A stretch of DNA of 46,566 nucleotides, taken from the NCBI GenBank assembly GCA_023447335.1, contig JAEXOD010000169.1:1-46566 (forward strand), in the 5' to 3' direction. A model generated the notes under the pieces. It did not search any database. It was given only the letters and a program-made list of their open reading frames with translations, and had not been told where the DNA came from. The first letter of the stretch is position 1. Each line of letters begins with the position of its first letter. The position numbers and the translations under genes were made by a program. The stretch comes from Bacteroidota bacterium. Its GTDB lineage: Bacteria; Bacteroidota; Ignavibacteria; Ignavibacteriales; Melioribacteraceae. Positions 36,288 through 44,310 of the stretch are shown piece after piece.

Positions 36288-36372
36288 GTTTTATATTATT
36301 ATTAAAATAATATTTAAAAATCATATTTTTTTTGTAACTTGCAATATAACAAAAACAAAAATTGAGGAAAAA

Positions 36373-37911
36373 ATGAGTTTTGAAAGATGTGCCGGAATTT
36401 TGCTGCATCCCACTTCTTTACCCGGTAAGTTTGGTATAGGAGACCTTGGTAAAGAAGCTTACAAATTTGTTGATTTTTTAGTTAAAGCCGAACAGTCGTT
36501 ATGGCAAGTTTTTCCGTTGGGACCTACCGGATACGGTGATTCCCCCTATCAATGTTTTTCTGCTTTTGCAGGAAATCCGTTACTAATCAGTCCTGAATTG
36601 TTGGTCGAAGACGGATTGTTGGAACAAGAAGACATTAATAATTATCCCGACTTATTCACCACTCATATTGATTTTGGAAAAGTTATTGGTTTAAAAACTG
36701 AACTCTTAAAAAAATCTTATTCAATTTTTAATGATAAAAGAGAAAATTTTATCGAAGACTTTAATAAGTTTGTTAATATTAACTCATCATGGTTAAAGGA
36801 TTTTTCCTTATTTATGGCTGCTAAAGAATATCATGCAGGCGTTGCTTGGACAGACTGGACTCCGGAAATAGCATTTAGATATGACGGTGCTGTTGAAAAA
36901 TGGACTGAAATGCTATCTGATAAAATTGACTATTTTAATTATATTCAGTTTATTTTTGATCGTCAATGGATGAAAGTAAAAGAATATGCAAATAAAAACT
37001 ATATTAAAGTTGTTGGTGACTTACCAATATTTATTGCTTATGATAGCTCCGATCTTTGGGCAAATAAAGAGTTATTTACTGTTGATGAGAAAGGAAAATT
37101 GTTAACCTGTGCCGGAGTTCCCCCTGACTATTTCAGTCCTACAGGACAGCTCTGGGGTAATCCTTTGTATCGTTGGGAAGAAATGGAAAAAGACGACTTC
37201 TTGTGGTGGCAAAAAAGATTTGCTAAGCTCTTTGAGATGGTTGATTTTGTAAGAATAGACCATTTCAGAGGTTTTGATGCTTTCTTTGAAATACCGGGAG
37301 ATGCGCCTACAGCTCAGTATGGTAAATGGGTTAAGGCACCGGGTGAAAAATTATTTAAAACAATTAAGGAAAAACTTGGAAATGCACCTATTTTAGCAGA
37401 AGACTTAGGGCTTATAACTGAATCTGTTGTTGATTTAAGAGATAAATTTGATTTTCCGGGAATGAAAATAATGCAATTTGCCTTCGGTAAAGATGGTGAA
37501 AAGAAATTTTTACCTCATAATTTTATTCCTAATTGCGTTGTTTATACAGGTTCACACGATAATGATACAACTCGAGGTTTCTTTGAAAAAGCAAAAAACG
37601 AGGATCCTGAATTATATAAATGGACTTGTGACTATTTAGGATATTACGGAGAAAACATTTGTTATCAAATTATTAAAGAAGCTTATAAATCTGTAGCTAA
37701 TTTAGTTTTAATTCCTTTGCAAGATATTCTAAATTTAGGAAGTGATGCAAGGATGAATTTCCCTGGTAAATTAGGCGGAAACTGGACTTGGCGCTATAAT
37801 TATGACCAAGTTAACGATAATACTGCAGAAATAATTAAATATTTAGTGGAAATTTACGAAAGATACCCAAACACAAAAAAGAAAACTGAATATCAAGTTA
37901 TTGAATATTAA
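36373..37911 (+). CDS. malQ: 4-alpha-glucanotransferase (amylomaltase, GH77)
   Basis: A 512-residue enzyme that transfers maltosyl and longer units between alpha-1,4-glucans, central to maltodextrin or glycogen metabolism. The N-terminus CAGILLHPTSLPGKFGIGDLG and WQVFPLGPTGYGDSPYQ are diagnostic. Catalytic residues: nucleophile D296 in VRIDHFRGFDAF, acid E343 in LAEDLGLIT, and D396 in GSHDNDTTRG. The length is that of the bacterial amylomaltase type without extra N-terminal domains. A ribosome site (GAGGA) precedes the ATG. The TerB-like gene follows after 9 bases. Confidence 0.96.
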   Translation: MSFERCAGILLHPTSLPGKFGIGDLGKEAYKFVDFLVKAEQSLWQVFPLGPTGYGDSPYQCFSAFAGNPLLISPELLVEDGLLEQEDINNYPDLFTTHIDFGKVIGLKTELLKKSYSIFNDKRENFIEDFNKFVNINSSWLKDFSLFMAAKEYHAGVAWTDWTPEIAFRYDGAVEKWTEMLSDKIDYFNYIQFIFDRQWMKVKEYANKNYIKVVGDLPIFIAYDSSDLWANKELFTVDEKGKLLTCAGVPPDYFSPTGQLWGNPLYRWEEMEKDDFLWWQKRFAKLFEMVDFVRIDHFRGFDAFFEIPGDAPTAQYGKWVKAPGEKLFKTIKEKLGNAPILAEDLGLITESVVDLRDKFDFPGMKIMQFAFGKDGEKKFLPHNFIPNCVVYTGSHDNDTTRGFFEKAKNEDPELYKWTCDYLGYYGENICYQIIKEAYKSVANLVLIPLQDILNLGSDARMNFPGKLGGNWTWRYNYDQVNDNTAEIIKYLVEIYERYPNTKKKTEYQVIEY

Positions 37912-37920
37912 GAGGTATTT

Positions 37921-38397
37921 ATGCTTAATGCTTTAAAAAAACTTTTTAGGGAAAGTAACGAAAGTTCAAATGATATTTCTCAAGTTGTTAATGATAAAAA
38001 CAACTTGCAAATTGCTACATGTGCTATTTTTTTAGAAATTGCTTACTCAGATGATGATTTTTCCGTTATCGAGAAGGAACAGATTTTTAATATCCTAAAA
38101 AAACAATTCAATTTGACTGATTTAGAAATTGAAGAATTGATTAAGCATACCGACGAAGTTAGAAAAAAAAGCGTAAGCTTGTTTGAGTTTACCGAAGTTA
38201 TTAACAACAAACTTTCTGCTGAAGATAAATATAAAATTGTTGAAAATCTATGGCGTATTATTTTAGCCGATAACGTGATAAATAGTTACGAAGAGTATTT
38301 TATTAGAAAAATAAGCGGCAACTTAAATGTTTCACATAACAATTTAATTGCCGCCAAATTTGTTGTAAAGGAAGAAATGGGAAAAACTACTTCTTAA
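37921..38397 (+). CDS. TerB-like (tellurite resistance TerB family) domain protein
   Basis: A 158-residue helical protein. The core from ~30 (ATCAIFLEIAYSDDDFSVIEKEQIF) to ~145 matches the TerB fold, with acidic repeats EIAYSDDDFSVIEKE and LADNVINSYEEYFIRK placed like metal-binding loops. No other ter genes are nearby, so resistance to tellurite is not implied. In many bacteria stand-alone TerB domains are of unknown function. It is probably co-transcribed with malQ and ends in an 11-base convergent overlap with the peroxidase gene. Confidence 0.75.
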   Translation: MLNALKKLFRESNESSNDISQVVNDKNNLQIATCAIFLEIAYSDDDFSVIEKEQIFNILKKQFNLTDLEIEELIKHTDEVRKKSVSLFEFTEVINNKLSAEDKYKIVENLWRIILADNVINSYEEYFIRKISGNLNVSHNNLIAAKFVVKEEMGKTTS

Positions 38398-38947
38398 GTT
38401 CTTTTTCCAAGTCTTCAACAAGTTCTTTCGAAAGCGGTTCAATACCGCTTTTGTATTTTTTCACTATATTACCGTTTTTATCAATTAAGAACTTTTCAAA
38501 ATTCCATTTAATTTCTTCTTTACCGGTAACATCGTTATCAGTTAATTTGGCATATAAGGTAGCTTTATTTTCGCCAAGAACTTTTACTTTATCAAACAAC
38601 GGGAAAGTTACCCCAAAATTCATTTCGCAAAATTCAGAAATCTGTTCATTAGTCCCCGGTTCTTGGTTACCAAAATCGTTACAGGGAAAACCTAATATTT
38701 CAAATCCATCTCCTTTATATTTTGAATAGAGTTCCTGCAAACCTTTATATTGTTTTGTATAACCACATTTACTGGCAACATTTACTATAAGAAGAACTTT
38801 ACCTTTGTAACTGTTTAAGTTAACTTCTTTTCCCTTAATATCTTTTACTTTATATTCTAAAATATTATTCATTTTATCCCCTTTTGTGTTTTGGGCATTA
38901 ATTGTTAAAAAACTTAAAAAAGCAAATACAGCTATTAATTTCAACAT
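38387..38947 (-). CDS. Glutathione peroxidase-family thiol peroxidase, exported
   Basis: A 186-residue peroxidase of the GPx fold. The start at 38947 has GGAG 5 bases upstream and begins a signal peptide (MLKLIAVFAFLSFLTINAQ); a longer in-frame start 57 bases upstream would put residues before it without benefit. The active site is NVASKCGYTKQY with cysteine, not selenocysteine. PCNDFGNQEPG supplies the glutamine, and KWNFEKFLID supplies the Trp-Asn. Cys-type members usually take electrons from thioredoxin. Likely reduces peroxides in the periplasm; the reductant there is unknown. It lies 57 bases downstream of the serine hydrolase gene. Confidence 0.9.
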   Translation of the reverse strand: MLKLIAVFAFLSFLTINAQNTKGDKMNNILEYKVKDIKGKEVNLNSYKGKVLLIVNVASKCGYTKQYKGLQELYSKYKGDGFEILGFPCNDFGNQEPGTNEQISEFCEMNFGVTFPLFDKVKVLGENKATLYAKLTDNDVTGKEEIKWNFEKFLIDKNGNIVKKYKSGIEPLSKELVEDLEKELKK

Positions 38948-39004
38948 ATAAACTCCGGTTTTTATTAATAACAGATACAAAGTCTTATTAGTTCTATAAC
39001 ACAA

Positions 39005-40360
39005 TTACTTAATCAGACACATTTTTTTCGTCTCGATAAAATCACCTGACTGCAACCTGTAAAAATAAATTCCGCTGCTAAAACTACTAGCTTTCCACTC
39101 CCTATTGTAAATGCCCGGATTTAGTTCTTCATCTACTAATGTTGTTACTTCTTCACCAATGACATCATAAATTTTAAGCGTAACTTTTCCGCTATTAGGA
39201 ATAGTAAAATTTATTATTGTAGAAGGATTAAAAGGATTTGGGTAGTTTTGAGATAATGAAAAATTTAAGCTATTAGGTTGGTCTTTTATTAGACTTGTTG
39301 GCTCTATTATGGGATTAATTAACTGCCACATCTCTTCATTTAGTAAAAACGGAACTAACGAATTATCAGGGGCATTCCCCATTCTTACAACTATTAAGTT
39401 TTTTGATGGGATCACATTTAAAAATTGTCCATCACTACCCATTCCAGAAACCATATCATCAGGAGCTGATGGAACAAACTTTCCGTTAAATACTAATTGC
39501 AATTGCGGTATCATAAAACTTTCCTTTCCGTTCAACCACCATAAATAACCATATGATAGGTTAATATTTTGAGAAGTATTGATCATTTCTCTATAATATG
39601 CCGAATCAGAGAGTATTTGTATGGTATCCCAATTTCCTTTGTTTAGAATTAGCAATCCGAACCTAGCCATACTTCGAGCATTTGTATAAAGTACATTATT
39701 ATAGCCCGATTTCATAAAGAACCCGTTCATCCCTATTTTATTTCTTAATTCATTAAAATAGTATTGGTTAAGGGTTTTACTTGTAGCGCTTTCAATTACT
39801 CCATCTAAAAGAGTATATGGAGCATTATGATAAGCCCATCTGTCACCTGCATCAGATTTATAAATTAGACATTCGGGACTCGTACAATAAGGATCAGCTA
39901 CATCATCACTTAACCCTGTAGTCATTGTTAACTGATGCCTGATTGTTATTAAATTTTCTTTGTCAACCGGAAGACTAGTCCACCCTTCACCCAAATATTG
40001 ATTAGTTCTATCGGTTAATTGTAATAAATTTTGTTGTTTAGCAATACCAATTAAAAAAGATGTAACCGTTTTTCCTGCACTCGCCCAATACCAAAGACTA
40101 TCTTTATTAAAATCGTCAAAATATTTTTCTATAACTAATTTACCGTCTTTTAAAATCAATAGGGCTTTTGTATTATCACTTTTTAACTTCTGATATAGAG
40201 GTTCTGTTTTACTAGAATCCCATCCAAGTTCATCAAAAGTAAGTCTTTCCCAATCGTCACCAATTATGGGAGGAAAATACAAATTTTGTGCATTTATAAA
40301 AGTTGTAAATAAATTTATTGATAGAAACATTATAATTGTAACAAAATAAAACTTTTTCAT
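39005..40360 (-). CDS. Secreted serine hydrolase (beta-lactamase class C fold) with T9SS sorting tail
   Basis: A 451-residue exported protein. Signal peptide (1-24), then a serine beta-lactamase-like domain with SxxK at S94-K97 (ASAGKTVTSFLIG) and the YxN motif Y177-H-N179 (WAYHNAPYTLLDG). The T9SS type A tail is ~365-451 (LSQNYPNPFNPSTIINF; SSGIYFYRLQSG). This family includes esterases, D-aminopeptidases and PBP-like enzymes; true beta-lactamase activity should not be assumed. It is delivered to the cell surface or released by the type IX system. It follows the GH9-CE4 gene by ~98 bases. Confidence 0.88.
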   Translation of the reverse strand: MKKFYFVTIIMFLSINLFTTFINAQNLYFPPIIGDDWERLTFDELGWDSSKTEPLYQKLKSDNTKALLILKDGKLVIEKYFDDFNKDSLWYWASAGKTVTSFLIGIAKQQNLLQLTDRTNQYLGEGWTSLPVDKENLITIRHQLTMTTGLSDDVADPYCTSPECLIYKSDAGDRWAYHNAPYTLLDGVIESATSKTLNQYYFNELRNKIGMNGFFMKSGYNNVLYTNARSMARFGLLILNKGNWDTIQILSDSAYYREMINTSQNINLSYGYLWWLNGKESFMIPQLQLVFNGKFVPSAPDDMVSGMGSDGQFLNVIPSKNLIVVRMGNAPDNSLVPFLLNEEMWQLINPIIEPTSLIKDQPNSLNFSLSQNYPNPFNPSTIINFTIPNSGKVTLKIYDVIGEEVTTLVDEELNPGIYNREWKASSFSSGIYFYRLQSGDFIETKKMCLIK

Positions 40361-40458
40361 ATTCCACCGTTTTTATGCAATAGACATTTAAATAACAGAA
40401 AAGGTTTAAAATAATTTGTTAAATTAATGTTATCATTAAAACGCCAAATAATTAGCTA

Positions 40459-42936
40459 TTACAACTTATCAATTGTATTAAACACATACCCCTTTTTCTT
40501 CAAATCTTTTATAATTTCATCAAGTTTATTGTACAACTTATCGGTTCTATCTTCGTGAGTTCCAAAATGCATTAATATAATTGCACCATTTAAGCCGTTC
40601 TTATCGTTTTTTTCGAAATCATAAAGCTTAGTAATTAATTCATCACTTGAATAATATTTACCCCCACCGGTAGGAATAGTCCAATCTTGATTAATCATTG
40701 TCCCGGGAGTAAGATTAATAACTTGCACTCCTATTTCTTCGGCATATTTACTAACTTTTTCGTTATGCCATTCATACGGAGGTAAATAATATTTACTTTC
40801 AGCTTTATTGATACCAAATTTCTTCATCGCCGAATAATTATCTTCAATATCTTTTTGAAGTTCTTCTTTTTTAAGTAATAGGGAGTCTCTATTTCCCCAA
40901 TCAACATATAAAAGATGTTTATCGGAATGTGCACCTAAATAATTTCCGCAATTCTTTAATTCATGAATTATTTTTTCAAATATTGAATTTCTATAAAAAT
41001 CCCCCGTAAAAAAGAATGATGCGTTTATACTGTTGTTTTTTAATGCATTAATAATGGTTTCCCCACCATCTCCAAATTCATGAGCAGAAAATATTAAGTA
41101 TATATTTTTTTTGTCTTTATCACCTCTAATAATTGCACCTCTATTAAGTTCAAGTTCGCCATGCTTAGATTTTAATTCCTCACCTTTTTGTTGAAGATAG
41201 GAAAAATAATAAGCTAAACCGGCAGTTCCGTCCAATGTCGGTTCATTACTGCTATAATCACCGTAATCATCATGGTACACAACATAATTCGGTTGCACAT
41301 CTGCATATTCGTCACCATGGTATAATTTTATTCCTTTCAATCTTCCAAAAATACTTCCATAAACAGGTCCGTCAACAAGTCCTCCCGTTAATTTATATCC
41401 ATAATCAGTTGCAAGAGCTGAATGCGGGTCTAAAGGATAGTTCCCCTCTTCAGGCAGTCCGATTACCATACATTTACCCCAAGGATTACATCCGAATAAC
41501 CAATCACGCAATGCTGTTTCAACTTCCAAATAATCTTTGTTATTAAGCAAACGATATTGCGTAATTGCTGCAGAAACAAGATTATTAGAGCACCAAATAA
41601 ACGGTATACCGATTAAAAATGGATTTTTCTCTCCTCTAAGTTTTATTTTGGATAACCCCTCGTTAATAAAACTTTCAATAGTTTTTTTGTCTGCATCTGT
41701 TTTGCTATTTTCGGATATTAAATAATTTGCAACATTAACAAACGGATACCATTGGTAATGGCTTGCAGTATCTGCTCCCATCCAAGGAGGATATTTTTCC
41801 AAAGTCGAAAACTTTAAAGCATCTTCATAATAATTGCTTTTACCCGTTAGAATATATAATGAGGCAGCAGCATGCTGCATATCATCATACCAATTTTCTT
41901 CTTCGTAAAAATACGGTGATTTAGCCGGAGCGGTTTGAAAATATCCTTCGTTAATTTTTGCAAAATCATATGCTTTTACAGCCTTTTCTTTTAATAACTC
42001 TCCATATTTGGGATCAATATTTTTAAATATCAGTGATCCTAATCCAAAAGAACTTGCAAACTTTGCCAAAGAACTTGCACTTCCTGTCGTTCTGTTTTTA
42101 TTTTTAAAACAACCTTGTATTTTTCCGTTTATAAAATAAACCGGTCTTTCCAAACCTTTTCCATAGCTTATTGAATCAAGAGTGGGTAACCGATAGCCTG
42201 CATGATCGCGATCATCGGCAATCTGGTTATAATATTCACCATCATTCGGATTCATCTTTAACATCCAATCCAAACCCCATTTTGCTTCATCTAATACATC
42301 CGGGATACTGTTTTTTACTTTATTTCCGTTATAATCGTATCTATCTGAAAAGGAATTCGGATTTTTATAATAAGCAAATAACATATGAAATACAGATGTA
42401 GCACTTGTAGGCAAATATTGCAAATAATCACTCGCATCATGCCAACCTCCCGTCACATCGATATGCGTACTATCTTTTTCACCATGATATATTGTAAAAC
42501 CGTCATGAACATGACAACTATCTTTTAAAAATGGATTATAACCACACCTTTGTTGTCTTACATAAAACAATAAACTATCGGCAAAACCGTTATAAACATC
42601 ATAACCAATTACAAAAGGAACTGATTTTTGCTTATTTATTTGAATATAATACTTTCCGTTTTTCTCATAATCTGTAAAAAATAACCTATATCCTTTTTTA
42701 TAACCCCAAAACTCACCGAATTCTTTAATATTATTTGACTTAAAAATAACTTTATTTGTATTGAAATCGACTAATTCAAAATCATTAATATTAAAATCTG
42801 ACTTTGAAAAAACAACTGCAACTTTAATATCGTTAGGTAGATAACCTGCTTGATTTACTCTAATATAAACACTATCTGATTGCGCAAAATAAATCACATT
42901 AAATAAAAACATTAAAACGAGTGAACGTGTAATCAT
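40459..42936 (-). CDS. GH9 glycoside hydrolase fused to a CE4-like polysaccharide deacetylase domain
   Basis: An 825-residue secreted fusion. Signal peptide (1-~20); N-terminal Ig-like CelD_N domain (~22-110, VYIRVNQAGYLPND). GH9 catalytic domain (~115-585) has WHDASD (D167, D170) and acid E565 in SSNEPTLDGTAG. A NodB/CE4-like domain follows (~610-825): metal histidines H670 and H674 (GAHSDKH), LPPYEWHNE (718-726), and LMHFGTH (H790). Motif 1, normally TFDDG, reads HEFGDG here (619-624), so the usual catalytic-base Asp is Gly. Substrate is probably a beta-glucan such as cellulose or xyloglucan-like polymer; deacetylase activity is uncertain. No T9SS tail. Confidence 0.88.
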   Translation of the reverse strand: MITRSLVLMFLFNVIYFAQSDSVYIRVNQAGYLPNDIKVAVVFSKSDFNINDFELVDFNTNKVIFKSNNIKEFGEFWGYKKGYRLFFTDYEKNGKYYIQINKQKSVPFVIGYDVYNGFADSLLFYVRQQRCGYNPFLKDSCHVHDGFTIYHGEKDSTHIDVTGGWHDASDYLQYLPTSATSVFHMLFAYYKNPNSFSDRYDYNGNKVKNSIPDVLDEAKWGLDWMLKMNPNDGEYYNQIADDRDHAGYRLPTLDSISYGKGLERPVYFINGKIQGCFKNKNRTTGSASSLAKFASSFGLGSLIFKNIDPKYGELLKEKAVKAYDFAKINEGYFQTAPAKSPYFYEEENWYDDMQHAAASLYILTGKSNYYEDALKFSTLEKYPPWMGADTASHYQWYPFVNVANYLISENSKTDADKKTIESFINEGLSKIKLRGEKNPFLIGIPFIWCSNNLVSAAITQYRLLNNKDYLEVETALRDWLFGCNPWGKCMVIGLPEEGNYPLDPHSALATDYGYKLTGGLVDGPVYGSIFGRLKGIKLYHGDEYADVQPNYVVYHDDYGDYSSNEPTLDGTAGLAYYFSYLQQKGEELKSKHGELELNRGAIIRGDKDKKNIYLIFSAHEFGDGGETIINALKNNSINASFFFTGDFYRNSIFEKIIHELKNCGNYLGAHSDKHLLYVDWGNRDSLLLKKEELQKDIEDNYSAMKKFGINKAESKYYLPPYEWHNEKVSKYAEEIGVQVINLTPGTMINQDWTIPTGGGKYYSSDELITKLYDFEKNDKNGLNGAIILMHFGTHEDRTDKLYNKLDEIIKDLKKKGYVFNTIDKL

Positions 42937-43031
42937 CTTTTCAATTCCTAATTAAGTATTAAATCTAAATTAAAATTAGTTAAATTATATCTAATATAAA
43001 AGTTTAAAAATTAAGCAAAATATTGCAAAAT

Positions 43032-43574
43032 TTATTCTGCCCAAAGTCCTTTATTGTTTTCACGTGCAGTTTTATAGGAGCTTCTAAAAAGTTCTTCATA
43101 TTTTACATTTGGAGGATAAGTTAATGGGGAAGCAAATCCCTCTTCTATTAAGTAATTATTTAGCATTTTACCGTTTTTCATATACAAATAAGCAAGCAAC
43201 CTTCCGTATTGATCACGTTCCCTAACATCAAACTCAATTTTCAACTCATCACCTACTTTAACAATACTTTTAACAAATTCTTTTGCTTGCTTGCCCAAAC
43301 CGATTATCTTGTTTAGGTCTTTAGCATTTCTTTCAGAATCTTTAATCGCCTTTTTATTTTTACGGGATTCGGGAGTATCTACTCCAATTAATCTTACTTT
43401 TTCTTTTTTACCCTTAAAAAGAACACCAAAAGTATCACCGTCTACTATTTTGGTTATAGTAATCGTATCTTTTGAATTAACAACCGGTGCTTTTTTATCA
43501 AATAAACCTAACTTTATAAATAAAAGGACTATACCGGCAATAACTACCGTACCTATTTTTTTTGATATTCTCAT
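43032..43574 (-). CDS. Thermonuclease-family (staphylococcal nuclease-like) protein
   Basis: A 180-residue protein with an N-terminal membrane anchor or signal (residues ~5-25, TVVIAGIVLLFIKLGLF) and an SNase OB-fold. Conserved: TKIVDGDTFGV, KVRLIGVDTPESR, DQYGRLLAYLYM and IEEGFASP, including the calcium-site aspartates and catalytic arginines of the family. I chose ATG 43574 with AGGG 8 bases upstream; a GTG at 43583 is also in frame. Likely a periplasmic or surface nuclease; activity is inferred from family. Divergent from the YbjN-like gene. Confidence 0.88.
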   Translation of the reverse strand: MRISKKIGTVVIAGIVLLFIKLGLFDKKAPVVNSKDTITITKIVDGDTFGVLFKGKKEKVRLIGVDTPESRKNKKAIKDSERNAKDLNKIIGLGKQAKEFVKSIVKVGDELKIEFDVRERDQYGRLLAYLYMKNGKMLNNYLIEEGFASPLTYPPNVKYEELFRSSYKTARENNKGLWAE

Positions 43575-43709
43575 TTGCAACACCCTAACTTTGATAAATT
43601 ATTTTCTGTTTATTATTTTACAAAAATAGAAAAATATTGTTAAATTTTCTATTATATGTTTTTCCCTTGCAAAAATAATAATATTTATTTATTTTAAGTT
43701 TGTATTTAA

Positions 43710-43732
43710 TGAGGAACTAAAATTACTCCTCA
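43710..43732. promoter_or_regulatory. Inverted repeat upstream of the YbjN-like gene
   Basis: TGAGGA (43710-43715) and TCCTCA (43727-43732) are perfect inverted copies separated by 11 bases, 63 bases before the ATG at 43795. It could be a leader hairpin or a dimeric operator. No terminator-like T run follows. Confidence 0.3.
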
Positions 43733-43794
43733 CAAATTTGCAAGGGGTTAATTTAATTTTAATACTTAATTATTAATTAAACAAGGAAGAGATT

Positions 43795-44223
43795 ATGAGC
43801 GAAAGCATCAAAAAATTCGAAGATTTATTAGCTCAAAAAGAGATTGAATTAGAAAATTGGACCGGAGAAGAAGACGGAACCCGTTATTTTGCTTTTGAAG
43901 AAAGTATAAAGAATGGACCCCGCGTACGAGTTGTTGCCGCGTTACAAGATAAGCCTAATTTTGTTGGAACCGTATATCTATTCAATTACGTAAATATAGC
44001 AGAAGAGAAAAACAAAGAAGCATTTTATGAGTTATTAAATGAATTGATTATTGACTATACTTATGTAAAATTCATACTAGATGAAGAAGATAACATAATG
44101 ATGAGATTGCATTATCCTGTATTAGAAGGATATTACGATGCTCAAACAACTATTGATTTTATGTTGATGGCAACTGATGCCGCAAAGGAAGAGTATTCAA
44201 AATTTATGAAATTAATATTATAG
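43795..44223 (+). CDS. YbjN-like small acidic protein
   Basis: A 142-residue soluble acidic protein. The pattern of two helices and a sheet, with FVGTVYLFNYVNIAEEKNKE and TYVKFILDEEDNIMMRLHYP, resembles the YbjN/secretion-chaperone-like fold. In YbjN a helix pair is followed by a KFxLDExGxIxL strand. A strong ribosome site (AGGAAGAG) supports the start. No catalytic residues are evident; YbjN proteins are linked to protein stability and signalling in other bacteria. It is closed by a strong hairpin before the helicase gene, so probably an independent transcript. Confidence 0.5.
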   Translation: MSESIKKFEDLLAQKEIELENWTGEEDGTRYFAFEESIKNGPRVRVVAALQDKPNFVGTVYLFNYVNIAEEKNKEAFYELLNELIIDYTYVKFILDEEDNIMMRLHYPVLEGYYDAQTTIDFMLMATDAAKEEYSKFMKLIL

Positions 44224-44246
44224 TTTGTAACTGATAATTTACTATC

Positions 44247-44277
44247 CTCAAAACTCTCAAACAACGAGAGTTTTGAG
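44247..44277 (+). terminator. Strong 12-bp hairpin after the YbjN-like gene
   Basis: CTCAAAACTCTC (44247-44258) and GAGAGTTTTGAG (44266-44277) form a perfect 12-bp stem with a 7-base loop, 24 bases after the stop at 44223. The following sequence (TAATTTATT) is T-rich but has no unbroken run, so it may act as a terminator or as transcript-end protection. Confidence 0.65.
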
Positions 44278-44310
44278 TAATTTATTAAATAGTAGAAATG
44301 AGGCAAAGGA

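Larger units (their letters stand above)
36050..36372. other. 323-base divergent regulatory region between nrdJ and malQ
   Basis: Contains the nrdJ leader on the minus strand (with the hairpin at 36126-36150) and, on the plus side, a LacI-type palindrome at 36276-36287 upstream of malQ. The rest is very AT-rich. I looked for a cobalamin riboswitch in the nrdJ leader and did not recognise a B12 box. Confidence 0.5.

Noticed and set aside
37921..38397. Tellurite resistance determinant
   Set aside because: A lone TerB-like domain without terC/terD/terZ does not support that function.
38387..38947. Selenocysteine-containing glutathione peroxidase
   Set aside because: The active-site codon encodes Cys in NVASKCGY; there is no in-frame TGA.
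39005..40360. Antibiotic-resistance beta-lactamase
   Set aside because: SxxK and YxN only place it in the class C fold; the T9SS tail and sequence fit a secreted esterase/peptidase-like hydrolase.
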